Assembly (NCBI GenBank): GCA_963750935.1
Contig: CAVVSR010000013.1
Coordinates: forward strand, 558,001-622,000
Direction: 5' to 3'
Length of the DNA: 64,000 nucleotides
From: JACCXG01 sp963750935
GTDB taxonomy: Bacteria; Acidobacteriota; Vicinamibacteria; Vicinamibacterales; 2-12-FULL-66-21
Shown: piece after piece, positions 36,330 to 46,179 of the stretch
Layout of the letters: every line of letters begins with the position of its first letter
How positions within the stretch are numbered: the stretch's first letter is position 1
Position numbers and translations under genes: made by a program
Notes under the pieces: generated by a model
Database searches by the model: none
What the model saw: only the letters and a program-made list of their open reading frames with translations
Told to the model about the DNA's origin: nothing

Positions 36330-37317
36330 AGGGCCTGGACCGTTCCCCCACTTTCGCGCGCGCGGTCCAGCCGATTCGCCTTCCGCGCGCGGTTCGCGAC
36401 CAGCACCATCGCTGCCGACGGCACCGCCAGCGCGCCCAGCGTGAGCACTCGGCTCGTGACCGCCGGCATGACGCGCGGCCGCCAGCGCTCGAGCAGCGAC
36501 TGGCAGGCGTCGAGCAGGCCCTGACGCAGCGTCGAGGTATCGGTCGAACAGCGTGCGCGACTCGGCCTCGAGGACGTCGCGCAGCGCGGCGGCATTCGGG
36601 ATCTCTCCGTCGCCCGCGACCGTCGCCAGACGGTCGGCGAGCACCTCGCGATCGTGAATCTTTCCCAGCGTCTCCTGCGCCGCCTTGAGCGCGCGCAGGT
36701 GCCCGCGCCGGCGTGCCGTCGCGCGCGTCGAGCAGTTCGACGAGATATCGCAGCTTCTTCAACGCCACCCGCAAGGCGTGCGCGCGCCGTGGGAAGTACA
36801 CGCCAGTCGCATGGTCGATCGCCGACCGCGCCTGGCCGGCTCGCTTGACGACCGCGGCGCTGACGCGCGGCGCGAAACGATCGGCGCGCCATGGAACGAG
36901 ATGGCGGCGACCGGCCGCCTGCGCGGCGATCCGTGACAGGCCGTCGACGTCGACGCGCTCGAGACGCTTGATCAGCGCGCGCCGGCTCCGCGCCTGCTCG
37001 GGCAGCAGACGCGCCCGCATCGACGCCGCGGCCGGAGCCGTCATCGGCGAACGCGCTTCGACATCCCTGAGCAGGTCGAGGGAGACGTCGACGTCCCTGG
37101 CCTCGCCAAGCGCGCGGCCCATCTTCTTGATCGCGCGACCGAGATCGCGCCACGGCTCGGACGGACGGCGGCCGACCAGCACAGGCAGGACGGCGCGTAC
37201 GCGACGCGTGGCGACGCGCGCGTCGTGGATAGCGTCAGCATCGCCGTCGCGGACCGACGGCAGCGCTGACAGCATGGTGTGGAAACTGGAGGTGAAGGTT
37301 TGCTCAACCGTCGACAT
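36254..37317 (-). pseudogene. CHAD-domain protein (1), frameshifted
   Basis: CHAD domains are helical, His/Arg/Lys-rich and bind polyphosphate. From ATG 37317: IHDARVATRRVRAVLPVL, then VALKKLRYLVELLDARDGTPAR. At about 36715 the frame changes to ALKAAQETLGKIHDREVLADRLAT and again at about 36530 to LRQGLLDACQSLLERWRPR and a C-terminal membrane-like segment (LTLGALAVPSAAMVLVANRAR). Two indels rejoin a single ~340-aa protein. The literal last frame overlaps the 35775 gene end. Decay or sequence error. Confidence 0.7.
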
Positions 37318-37322
37318 GACGG

Positions 37323-37869
37323 TCAATACCATGCAAACGGCGCGCTAAGCGCCGGCATGTGACAGCTCAGCCGATCTTGCGGAGGAATCCGCGGCGGCAG
37401 GAACCACCGCAGCTCGCCGATCGCCTTGGGCGGCAGGGCGTCGAAGTCGATCCGGCACATCCCGCCCTTCTTGAACTCGATCGGCGATCGCGCGCCAATC
37501 AGGCGCGCGGTCAGCTCGCCGATGTTCGGTTCGTGACCGACCAGCGCGATGCGGCCCTTCTTCGCATGCTTGACGATCTCGCTGATCACGGCGGCCGTGG
37601 TGCCGGCCGGCGCCAGGGCGTCGCTGGCGGTGACCGCCCGGCTTGCCCTCGAGCGTTTCGGCGATGAGGTCGGCGGTCTGTTTCGTGCGCGTGAGCGGGC
37701 TGGTAATGATCAGGTCGAAGGTGATGCCGAGCTGGTTGAGCGCCTTGGCTTCCTTCCGCATCACGGCGATGCCGCGATTGGTGAGCGGCCGCTTCGAATC
37801 GTCCGGATACTCCGGGCCGCGTTCGGCGGCGATGCCGTGACGAATCAGGTAGAGCTCGAGCAGGGCCAT
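37323..37869 (-). CDS. sixA: SixA-type phosphohistidine phosphatase (frameshifted)
   Basis: Histidine-phosphatase superfamily. N-terminal LYLIRHGIAAERGPEYPDDSKRPLTNRG with the RHG catalytic motif and ITSPLTRTKQTADLIAETL; after a frame change at about 37640: VKHAKKGRIALVGHEPNIGEL (second catalytic His) and KKGGMCRIDFDALPP. A second shift near the end would give a natural stop at 37367 (PRILRKIG). Lies between two CHAD genes, a frequent arrangement. Confidence 0.82.
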
Positions 37870-37874
37870 GTGAT

Positions 37875-38861
37875 TCAGGCTCGCTTGGCCGTGGCGGGAC
37901 GGGTGTGCCCCGGACGCGACATCTTGAGCGGTTGACGGCGACGCCCGGCGGAGGCGATCTGCGGGACCACGGTGGTGCGGCAGGTCTCCGCCAGCGCGAG
38001 CAGCGCCGGCACGTCCTTGGTATAGCGCGCGTGCAGGTGGCGGTTCTCGTCCTCCAGCGTGCGCGCGATCGACTCGAGGCCGCGAACCGTTGCCCCCTGC
38101 CGCGTCGGCGGCTTCAGCTGCACGGCGGCGACATGCCCCTGAATCACGTGCAGGTCGTTGAGCCGGCCGAGCGTCTCCTGCAGCCGCTTCAGGGAACGAA
38201 CCAGCGGCCGGGCGGAACGGATCCCGGCGTCCTGCGCGAGCTCGAGCACGTAGCGCAGCTTCTTTGTCGCGATCCGCACCTCGTGCAGCCGTTCGGGAAC
38301 GTAGATCTGCCCGGCCTCATGGATCGCCGCGGCAAAGCGCTTCGACCGCCGTCCGATCCGGGCGGCCAGCGCCTCGCGCCAGACGACGGGATCGCCAACG
38401 GTCGAGTCGACCGCGACCTCGTCGAGGCGGCGCATCAGCTTGGCGGTGTTGAGGTCACTCAGGCGCTCGAGCATGATCTCGCGCCGCCGCTCACGCTCGG
38501 CGATGACATGCCCGCGGACGTCTTCGAGCGCGTCCCTCGGGATCTTCGGACGCCGCGCGAGCTCGTCCAGCACCTGCATGGTCACGTCCATCTCGCGGAC
38601 GGTCCCGAGCGCCCGGGTCAGCCGGCGGATCTTGCGTTCGGCCTTGCGACCCCGTTTCAGCCCGATGGCCAGTACCGGGAGCCCTTCCCGGAGGCGGCGC
38701 GACGCCACCCTGGCCTGGTGCACACCGGTGTCGTCCCCGGCGACCGCCAGCGGCAGATAGCGCTCCAGCTCACGAGCCCGCCGCGCCAGTAACACGGTCG
38801 TTACCGGGGGCTTAGGGCGGATCGTGGTAGGATTGCGGCCGTTTCTGGACGTGAGCGACAT
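37875..38861 (-). CDS. CHAD-domain protein (2), putative polyphosphate binder
   Basis: 328 aa, intact. CHAD signatures VHQARVASRRLREGLPVLA, EVRIATKKLRYVLELAQDAG, LKRLQETLGRLNDLHVIQGH. Basic C-terminal tail (KMSRPGHTRPATAKRA). Divergent from the Ppx/GppA gene at 38996 and upstream of sixA by 5 bp. Predicted to bind polyphosphate granules. Confidence 0.88.
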   Translation of the reverse strand: MSLTSRNGRNPTTIRPKPPVTTVLLARRARELERYLPLAVAGDDTGVHQARVASRRLREGLPVLAIGLKRGRKAERKIRRLTRALGTVREMDVTMQVLDELARRPKIPRDALEDVRGHVIAERERRREIMLERLSDLNTAKLMRRLDEVAVDSTVGDPVVWREALAARIGRRSKRFAAAIHEAGQIYVPERLHEVRIATKKLRYVLELAQDAGIRSARPLVRSLKRLQETLGRLNDLHVIQGHVAAVQLKPPTRQGATVRGLESIARTLEDENRHLHARYTKDVPALLALAETCRTTVVPQIASAGRRRQPLKMSRPGHTRPATAKRA

Positions 38862-38995
38862 CGGTAAGATGGGTGCTCAGCCAGTATATAACGGGGATAT
38901 GACGGCGACTGGCGACCGTCTTCGCACCGGGCCACCCCGGGTCCCGAGCCTTCCTGTTGATGCCGCCCGCTCACTCGCTGCCCTGACTCATCTGC

Positions 38996-40660
38996 ATGCG
39001 CCTCGCCGCCATCGACATCGGCACGAACTCCATCCACATGATCGTGGTCCGGGTCAGGCCTGACCTGTCCTTCGAGATCATCGATCGCGAAAAGGACATG
39101 GTGCGGCTCGGCGCGGGAGGGCTCGACGGGCGCAGCCTGACGCCCACGGCGATCGCGGCGGCCCTGCAGACCCTGACGAAGTTCCGGCGGCTGGCCGACT
39201 CGCACAAGGTGGACGAGATCGTGGCGTCGGCCACCAGCGCCACCCGCGAGGCGGACAACGGCGGCGACTTCATCGCCGAGGTCTACCGGCTCACCGGCAT
39301 CAAGATCAAGGTCATCTCGGGTACGGAAGAAGCCAGGCTGATTCACCTCGCCGCGGCCTACGGCGTGGACATCGGCGCCTCCACCGGGGTCGTCGTCGAC
39401 ATCGGCGGCGGGAGCGTCGAGGTCACCCTGGGGACCGCGACGCACCTGACCGTGGGCAAGAGCTTCAAGGTCGGCGTCATCCGCCTGACCGAGCGCTTCG
39501 TGAAGTCCGACCCGCTATCGGATCGCGACCAGCGCCGCCTCGTCAAACACCTCAACCGCGAGATGGGCGACTATCTGGACCAGGTGTCGGGCCGCGGGTT
39601 CGATCGCGTGATCGGGACGTCGGGCACCATCCTCAGCCTCGGCTCCCTGGCCTCGTCCGAGGGCGGCGCGCCGATCGAGGAGCTGCGCAACCGGCGGGTC
39701 AGCGCGAAGTCGCTGCACAAGCTGCGCAAGCGCCTGACCAGCCTGTCGCTCGAGGGCCGGCTCGCGATTCCGGGACTCGACCCCCGCCGCGCCGACCTGT
39801 CGGTCGCCGGGTCGGTCCTGCTCGACACGATCATCCGGCGGCTCGGCGCCGAGGAGTTCACGCTCTGCGACCTGGCGCTGCGCGAAGGGCTCGTGCTCGA
39901 CTACATCCACCGCAACAGCGCGCGGATCCGCAAGGTCGAACGCTATCCCGACGTCCGGCGGCGCAGCGTCATCGAGCTCGGTGAGCGCTGCGGCTACCTG
40001 GCGGAGCACGCGCAGCAGGTCGCCAAGATCGCGCTCGCGATCTTCGATCAGACGCGCAGCGTCCACGGCCTCGGCGATCGCGAGCGCGACTGGCTCGAGT
40101 ACGGCGCGCTCCTGCACGACATTGGCGAACACATCAGTTATGAGCGCCATCACCGCCACTCGCACTACTTGATCAAGCACGGCGACCTGCGCGGATTCGG
40201 CCCCGAGGAGATCGAGATCATCGGGCTGCTCGCGCGCTATCACCGGCAGGCGACGCCGAAGAAGTCACACGAAGGCTACGGCGATCTGCGCGGCAAGCAG
40301 CGGCGCACCGTCAAGGCGCTGGCCGCGATCCTGCGGCTGGCGGAGGGGCTCGATCGCAGCCACTCGCAAGCGCTCGCCGGCATCGACCTCTATCCACGCG
40401 GCGACGATTACCTGGCGCGTCTGCGCACCACCGGCGACGTCGAGCTCGAACTGTGGGCCGCCCACCGGCACGTCGCGCCGCTGGAGCGCGTGCTCGGCAA
40501 GCCGATTCGTTTCGAGGTCGCGAGCGACTACAAGGAACCGCCCACGAATGCTGAACAATCTGACCACCCCGCACGAGTACCCGGGAAAGCTGTTCGTGGT
40601 CGAGGGGATCGACGGCTCGGGAAAGACGACGCAGCTGGCCCTGCTGGCCAAGTGGCTTAG
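38996..40660 (+). CDS. ppx: Ppx/GppA phosphatase with HD domain (2)
   Basis: 554 codons. MRLAAIDIGTNSIHMIVVRV (ATP/polyP loop 1), VVVDIGGGSVEVTLGT, GTSGTILSLGSL, then HD-like LLHDIGEHISYERHHRHSHYLI and ARYHRQATPKKSH. Conserved sequence ends about FEVASDYKEPP; the last ~30 codons overlap the next gene in another frame, so a lost stop is likely. Paralogue of the 31364-32875 protein. Start ATG 38996. Confidence 0.88.
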   Translation: MRLAAIDIGTNSIHMIVVRVRPDLSFEIIDREKDMVRLGAGGLDGRSLTPTAIAAALQTLTKFRRLADSHKVDEIVASATSATREADNGGDFIAEVYRLTGIKIKVISGTEEARLIHLAAAYGVDIGASTGVVVDIGGGSVEVTLGTATHLTVGKSFKVGVIRLTERFVKSDPLSDRDQRRLVKHLNREMGDYLDQVSGRGFDRVIGTSGTILSLGSLASSEGGAPIEELRNRRVSAKSLHKLRKRLTSLSLEGRLAIPGLDPRRADLSVAGSVLLDTIIRRLGAEEFTLCDLALREGLVLDYIHRNSARIRKVERYPDVRRRSVIELGERCGYLAEHAQQVAKIALAIFDQTRSVHGLGDRERDWLEYGALLHDIGEHISYERHHRHSHYLIKHGDLRGFGPEEIEIIGLLARYHRQATPKKSHEGYGDLRGKQRRTVKALAAILRLAEGLDRSHSQALAGIDLYPRGDDYLARLRTTGDVELELWAAHRHVAPLERVLGKPIRFEVASDYKEPPTNAEQSDHPARVPGKAVRGRGDRRLGKDDAAGPAGQVA

Positions 40661-41246
40661 CGCCGCCGGCCATCCCGTCTTCGTCACGGAGTGGAACTCG
40701 TCGGCGCTGGTCAAGGCCGCGACCAAGGCAGGCAAGAAGAAGAACGCGCTGACGCCGATGACGTTCAGCCTGCTGCACGCCACCGACTTCGCCGATCGGC
40801 TGCTCTACAACGTCATCCCGCCGCTCAAGGCCGGCATGATCGTGCTGGCGGATCGCTACACCTACACGGCGTTCGCGCGCGACGCGACCCGCGGCGTCGA
40901 TCGCCGCTGGGTCCGCGAGCTGTATAGCTTCGCGGTCAAGCCGGACCTCGCCGTCTACTTCCGCGTCCCGATTGAAGTGTCCACCGACCGCCTGCTCGCC
41001 CGGCGCGTGAAGCTCAAGTTCTACGAAGCCGGCATGGACATGGGCTACAGCCACTCGCTGGTCGACTGCTTCCGGATCTTCCAGGGCAAGGTCATCGAAG
41101 AGTACGACCGGCTGGTCGACGAATACGGACTGAGCGTGGTGAACGCGGTCGGAAGCATCACCGAGCAGCAGCGAACGTTCCGCAAACTCGTGTCGCAGCA
41201 CCTGGAGATAGAGGCCGATGACGAACAGCTCGACGAACTTGCCTGA
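40548..41246 (+). CDS. Thymidylate-kinase-like P-loop kinase (1)
   Basis: 232 aa. Walker A FVVEGIDGSGKTTQLALLAKWL, DR motif VLADRYTYTAFARDATRG, and LLHATDFADRLLYNVIPPLKAG. Longer N- and C-termini than Tmk, and a sequence TEWNSSALVK in place of the usual R-E-P-G thymidylate loop, argue against a plain dTMP kinase. It overlaps the next kinase by 29 bp and follows ppx; PPK2-type polyphosphate kinases share this fold, so a role in nucleotide or polyphosphate phosphotransfer is conceivable (inference). Confidence 0.8.
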   Translation: MLNNLTTPHEYPGKLFVVEGIDGSGKTTQLALLAKWLSAAGHPVFVTEWNSSALVKAATKAGKKKNALTPMTFSLLHATDFADRLLYNVIPPLKAGMIVLADRYTYTAFARDATRGVDRRWVRELYSFAVKPDLAVYFRVPIEVSTDRLLARRVKLKFYEAGMDMGYSHSLVDCFRIFQGKVIEEYDRLVDEYGLSVVNAVGSITEQQRTFRKLVSQHLEIEADDEQLDELA

Positions 41247-41979
41247 GGAGTCCGCCGGGGGCGTGCGGCCGGGCAGCTATTACAGCTACGGGATCCCCTA
41301 CCTCCCGATCGACGGCTATCCGGGAAAGATCATCGCGATCGAAGGGACCGACGGCGTCGGCCGCTCGACCCAGATCCGGCTGCTGCGCGAGTGGCTCGAG
41401 GTGCAGGGCTACGGCGTGATCGAGACCGGGTGGACCCGGTCGGAGCTGATGCAGCCGACGATCAACCTGGCGAAGTCGAGCAACACGCTCAACAAGCTGA
41501 CGTTCGTGCTGCTCTACGCGACCGACTTCGCCGACCGGCTGGAGAAGGAGATCCTCCCGGCGCTGAAGGCAGGATTCATCGTGCTGTCGGACCGGTACAT
41601 CTACACCGCGATGGCGCGGGCCGGCGTGCGCGGGGTCGATCGCACCTGGATCCGCAACCTCTATGGCTTCGCCATCGCCCCGCACCTGGTGTTCTACCTG
41701 AAGATCGACGAGAAGACGCTGATCCGGCGCGTGCTGCAGTCGCGCGGCATGGACTACTGGGAATCGGGCATGGACCTGAAGCTCGGCGACGACATCTACG
41801 AGAGCTTCCGGGCCTACCAGCGGGCGCTGCTCCGGGAGTACGCGTCGATGGCCGACGAATACAACTTCCGGCTGCTCGACGCCCGCCGCAAGGTGGACGT
41901 CATCCAGGACGAGCTGCGCCGCCAGATCGCCGCGTTCCTGGCTGAATCGGACACCGGCAGCGCATCGAGGCCCGAATAG
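41218..41979 (+). CDS. Thymidylate-kinase-like P-loop protein (2), Walker A Lys replaced by Arg
   Basis: 253 aa paralogue of the preceding protein: IIAIEGTDGVGRSTQIRLLREWL, TGWTRSELMQPTINLAK, LLYATDFADRLEKEILPALKAGFIVLSDRYIYTAMARAGVRG. The P-loop reads GTDGVGRST, with Arg where Lys normally contacts phosphates. May be a catalytically altered or regulatory subunit of a heterodimer with kinase 1. Followed by a PHO-box-like site and pstB. Confidence 0.8.
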   Translation: MTNSSTNLPEESAGGVRPGSYYSYGIPYLPIDGYPGKIIAIEGTDGVGRSTQIRLLREWLEVQGYGVIETGWTRSELMQPTINLAKSSNTLNKLTFVLLYATDFADRLEKEILPALKAGFIVLSDRYIYTAMARAGVRGVDRTWIRNLYGFAIAPHLVFYLKIDEKTLIRRVLQSRGMDYWESGMDLKLGDDIYESFRAYQRALLREYASMADEYNFRLLDARRKVDVIQDELRRQIAAFLAESDTGSASRPE

Positions 41980-42005
41980 CCGGTGGGCAGCCGCCTCGGG
42001 GGACG

Positions 42006-42023
42006 GTTACGCGGAATTTACAC
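42006..42023 (-). promoter_or_regulatory. PHO-box-like site upstream of pstB (opposite orientation)
   Basis: On the minus strand GTGTAAA-ttcc-GCGTAAC, two 7-mers with 4-bp spacing, 52 bp before pstB. Orientation differs from the other sites, which lowers confidence. Confidence 0.4.
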
Positions 42024-42074
42024 AGACGAAATCCACGGGAAATTGCCGCGCGCTATGTTGGGGGCGCCAGGTAT

Positions 42075-42908
42075 ATGACCCTCTTGCAGAGCCCAACGCC
42101 TCCGCCGCTCGTCGTCCCGACCCGCCCATCGTCTCCCGGCCCGACCGAGTCGCGGGACGTCATCGAGGTGGACAAGCTCAACTTCTTCTACGGCGCGAAG
42201 CGGGCGCTCGAGGAGATCTCGATCCGGATTCCGTCGCACCTGGTGACCGCGTTCATCGGTCCGTCCGGCTGCGGGAAGAGCACGTTCCTGCGCACCCTCA
42301 ACCGGATGAACGACATCATCGCCGGCACCCGGGTCGAAGGAAAGGTGCTGATCGAGGGGCGCGACATCTACGCGCCGGGCACCGACGCGGTGGCGCTCCG
42401 GCGGCGCGTCGGCATGGTGTTCCAGAAGTCCAACCCGTTCCCGAAGACGATCTTCGATAACGTCGCCTACGGCGTCAAGATCAACGGCCTCGCCAAGAGC
42501 CGCGCCGACCTGAACGAGCGGGTCGAGGAAAGCCTGCGCTCGGCGGCGATCTGGGACGAGGTCAAGGACCGGCTGTACGACTCGGCGCTGGCGCTCTCGG
42601 GCGGTCAGCAGCAGCGGCTGTGCATCGCCCGCGCGCTTGCCGTCACGCCGGACATCCTGCTCATGGACGAGCCGGCGTCGGCGCTCGACCCGATCGCGAC
42701 ACAGCGGATCGAGGAGCTGATCTATCACCTCAAGACCCGGTACACGATCGTGATCGTGACCCACAACATGCAGCAGGCGGCCCGTGTCTCGGACCGCACT
42801 GCCTTCTTCTGGCTCGGGCGGCTGGTCGAGTACGGGCAGACGGATCAGATCTTCACCAACCCGTCCGAGAAGCTCACCGAAGATTACGTCACCGGTAGAT
42901 TCGGATAA
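42075..42908 (+). CDS. pstB: Phosphate ABC transporter ATPase PstB
   Basis: 277 aa with a 28-residue Pro-rich N-terminal extension. Walker A GPSGCGKST at residues 62-70, FQKSNPFPKTIFDNVAYG (PstB-specific), signature LSGGQQQRLCIARAL, Walker B ILLMDEPASALDP, H-loop IVTHNMQQAARVSD. Powers PstCA, whose genes are 17 kb upstream. phoU follows after 11 bp. Confidence 0.95.
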   Translation: MTLLQSPTPPPLVVPTRPSSPGPTESRDVIEVDKLNFFYGAKRALEEISIRIPSHLVTAFIGPSGCGKSTFLRTLNRMNDIIAGTRVEGKVLIEGRDIYAPGTDAVALRRRVGMVFQKSNPFPKTIFDNVAYGVKINGLAKSRADLNERVEESLRSAAIWDEVKDRLYDSALALSGGQQQRLCIARALAVTPDILLMDEPASALDPIATQRIEELIYHLKTRYTIVIVTHNMQQAARVSDRTAFFWLGRLVEYGQTDQIFTNPSEKLTEDYVTGRFG

Positions 42909-42919
42909 CCCCGCATCGT

Positions 42920-43597
42920 ATGCCCGAACGCCTCGTCCCACATTTTCAAGAAGAGCTGCAGCAACTGAAGACCCGTCTGCTCGAAATGGGCGGACTGGCC
43001 GAGGACCGCGTCCGCTCGATCGTCCAGGCCCTGGTCGATCGCGACGGCGCCATCGTCGATCGCGTGCTGGCCGGCGACGGGCCGATCAACCAGCTCCACA
43101 TCGAAATCGACGGCCGCTGCTTCAAGCTGCTGGCGCTCCACCAGCCGATGGCCGTCGATCTCCGGGCCATCGTCTCGGCGGTGAAGATCAACACCGACCT
43201 CGAGCGGGTCGGCGACCTCGCGATCAACATCGCCGAAGCGGTCAAGCGCTACATGCGGCACCCGCCGGTCAAGGAGCTGATCGACATCCCGCGGATGGCC
43301 GACATCGCCCAGCGCATGCTGCGCGACGCGCTCGACGCCTACGTCCGCCGCGACACCGCGCTCGCCCACGCCGTCCTCAACGAGGACGACGCGCTGGACG
43401 CCCTGAAGACGCAGGTGTTCCGCGAGCTGTTGACTTACATGCTGTCGGACCCGGGCACGATCGAGCCGGGCCTGGACCTGATCCTGATCTCCCGCCACCT
43501 CGAGCGGATCGGCGACCACGCCACCAACATCGCGGAGGACGTCATCTTCATGGTGTCGGCCAAGGACGTGCGCCATCACGTCCGGGACACGGGATAG
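42920..43597 (+). CDS. phoU: Phosphate regulator PhoU
   Basis: 225 aa, two three-helix repeats with the metal-binding E/DxxxD-type motifs (RAIVSAVKINTDLERVGDLAINIAE and LILISRHLERIGDHATNIAEDVIFMV). Damps PhoR signalling through PstSCAB. Starts ATG 42920. Confidence 0.95.
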   Translation: MPERLVPHFQEELQQLKTRLLEMGGLAEDRVRSIVQALVDRDGAIVDRVLAGDGPINQLHIEIDGRCFKLLALHQPMAVDLRAIVSAVKINTDLERVGDLAINIAEAVKRYMRHPPVKELIDIPRMADIAQRMLRDALDAYVRRDTALAHAVLNEDDALDALKTQVFRELLTYMLSDPGTIEPGLDLILISRHLERIGDHATNIAEDVIFMVSAKDVRHHVRDTG

Positions 43598-43605
43598 CCG
43601 CGGGC

Positions 43606-43760
43606 GACTCCCAACTCCCAATTCCCAACTTCCAACTCCCAAGCAGAGTCACTCGAGACTTCTGGGTTGAACGCGCACCGAACTGCCCGGTCGCCGCGGC
43701 TTCTGCCCAGCTGTCTCGAACGATTCCGTTTGGGAGTTGGGAATTGGAAGTTGGGAGTTT
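43606..43760. repeat. TTGGGAG heptad inverted-repeat element after phoU
   Basis: Left arm 43606-43641 (ACTCCCA heptads), core about 90 bp, right arm 43732-43760 (TTGGGAG, TTGGGAA, TTGGAAG). Core homologous to that of the imuB element: TTCTGGGTTGAA, CCCGGTCGC, CTGTCTCGAAC at matching spacing. Confidence 0.85.
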
Positions 43761-43806
43761 CCTGAATGTTGACCTTCTGAGCCCCTTCACGATTCAATAG
43801 TCAGGT

Positions 43807-43986
43807 TTGGCAGGCCCCGACCCGCGCTGCGTGTACTGCCGACGGGAGCTCGCGGATCCCCGCTGGCGTCCGTTCTGCAGCGAGCGTTGCAAGCTCGCGG
43901 ATCTCGGGCGCTGGCTTTCCGAGGATTACCGCGTGCCGGACGACCCGGCGGCGCCGCCTCCGCCCGCCGAGCTGGACGACGAGTAG
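43807..43986 (+). CDS. yacG: YacG-type zinc-binding DNA gyrase inhibitor
   Basis: 59 aa from TTG 43807. Zinc ribbon C-V-Y-C ... F-C-S-E-R-C (CVYCRRELADPRWRPFCSERC), then KLADLGRWLSEDYRVP, the YacG C-terminal motif, and an acidic tail. YacG binds GyrB and inhibits DNA gyrase in Enterobacteria. Located 15 bp before citrate synthase. Confidence 0.85.
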   Translation: MAGPDPRCVYCRRELADPRWRPFCSERCKLADLGRWLSEDYRVPDDPAAPPPPAELDDE

Positions 43987-44001
43987 ACGCTTCGAGCGAC
44001 C

Positions 44002-45288
<1,287 letters not shown>

Positions 45289-45339
45289 CCCACGACGGCG
45301 AGGCTGCTTCCCGCACTCGTCCTGCTGACTGCCGCCTGC

Positions 45340-46179
45340 GTGTCGGCGGCGCAGCGGCCGGCCACGGCGCCGTTCGACGGCGCGCGCGCGCTCGCCCACG
45401 TCCGGCGGCTGGTCGAGATCGGGCCCAGACCCGCCGGCAGCCCTGGCGCACAGAAGACCCGCGACTACATCACCAGCGAGCTCGAGGCGCTCGGCCTCAC
45501 CGTCGCCGAGCAGGCGTTCGAGGCGCGCACGCCGCTCGGCCCCGTGCGCATGGTGAACCTGCGCGCGACGCTCGGCACGCCCGGGCCTGGCCGCCGCCTG
45601 ATCATCGCCGGGCACTACGACACCAAGCTGTTCAAGGAGATGCGGTTCGTCGGCGCCAACGACGGCGGATCGAGCACCGCGTTCCTGATCGAGCTCGCGC
45701 GGGTGCTCAAGCAGCAGCCGCCGGCGATGCCGGTCGAGTTCCTGTTCCTCGACGGCGAAGAAGCGGTCGTGGAATGGCAGGGGGACGACAACACCTACGG
45801 CAGCCGGCACTACGTGCAGACGGCGGCGGCGGACGGCACGCTGAAACAGATCGGCGCGATGATCCTGGTCGACATGATCGGCGACAAGGACCTGCGGCTG
45901 AAGCGCGAGTCGCAGTCGACGCCGTGGCTCACCGAGACGATCTGGTCCAGGGCCCGCGCCCTCGGCCGATCGCAATTCGTCGACGAGAGCACCGCGATCA
46001 ACGACGATCACCTGCCCTTCCTCGAGGCAGGCGTCCCGGCGGTCGACATCATCGACCTGGAATATCCGCACTGGCACGAGGCGTCGGACACGCTCGACAA
46101 GGTGTCGGCGGCGAGCCTGCAGGTGGTGGGCGACGTGCTCCTGGCGGCGCTTCCGGACATCGTCGGGAAGCTTCGCTAG
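45340..46179 (+). CDS. M28-family metallopeptidase / glutaminyl-peptide cyclotransferase-like
   Basis: Zinc-site motifs IIAGHYDTK, VGANDGGSST, FLFLDGEEAV, INDDHLPFLEAGVPAVDIID and PHWHEASDT, the last typical of glutaminyl cyclases. Listed start GTG 45340 (279 aa) is inside an apparent lipoprotein signal (RLLPALVLLTAACVSAAQ) that begins just after the gltA stop without ATG/GTG/TTG; ACG 45292 or 45295 would fit, or an ATG was miscalled. Predicted exported enzyme. Confidence 0.8.
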   Translation: MSAAQRPATAPFDGARALAHVRRLVEIGPRPAGSPGAQKTRDYITSELEALGLTVAEQAFEARTPLGPVRMVNLRATLGTPGPGRRLIIAGHYDTKLFKEMRFVGANDGGSSTAFLIELARVLKQQPPAMPVEFLFLDGEEAVVEWQGDDNTYGSRHYVQTAAADGTLKQIGAMILVDMIGDKDLRLKRESQSTPWLTETIWSRARALGRSQFVDESTAINDDHLPFLEAGVPAVDIIDLEYPHWHEASDTLDKVSAASLQVVGDVLLAALPDIVGKLR

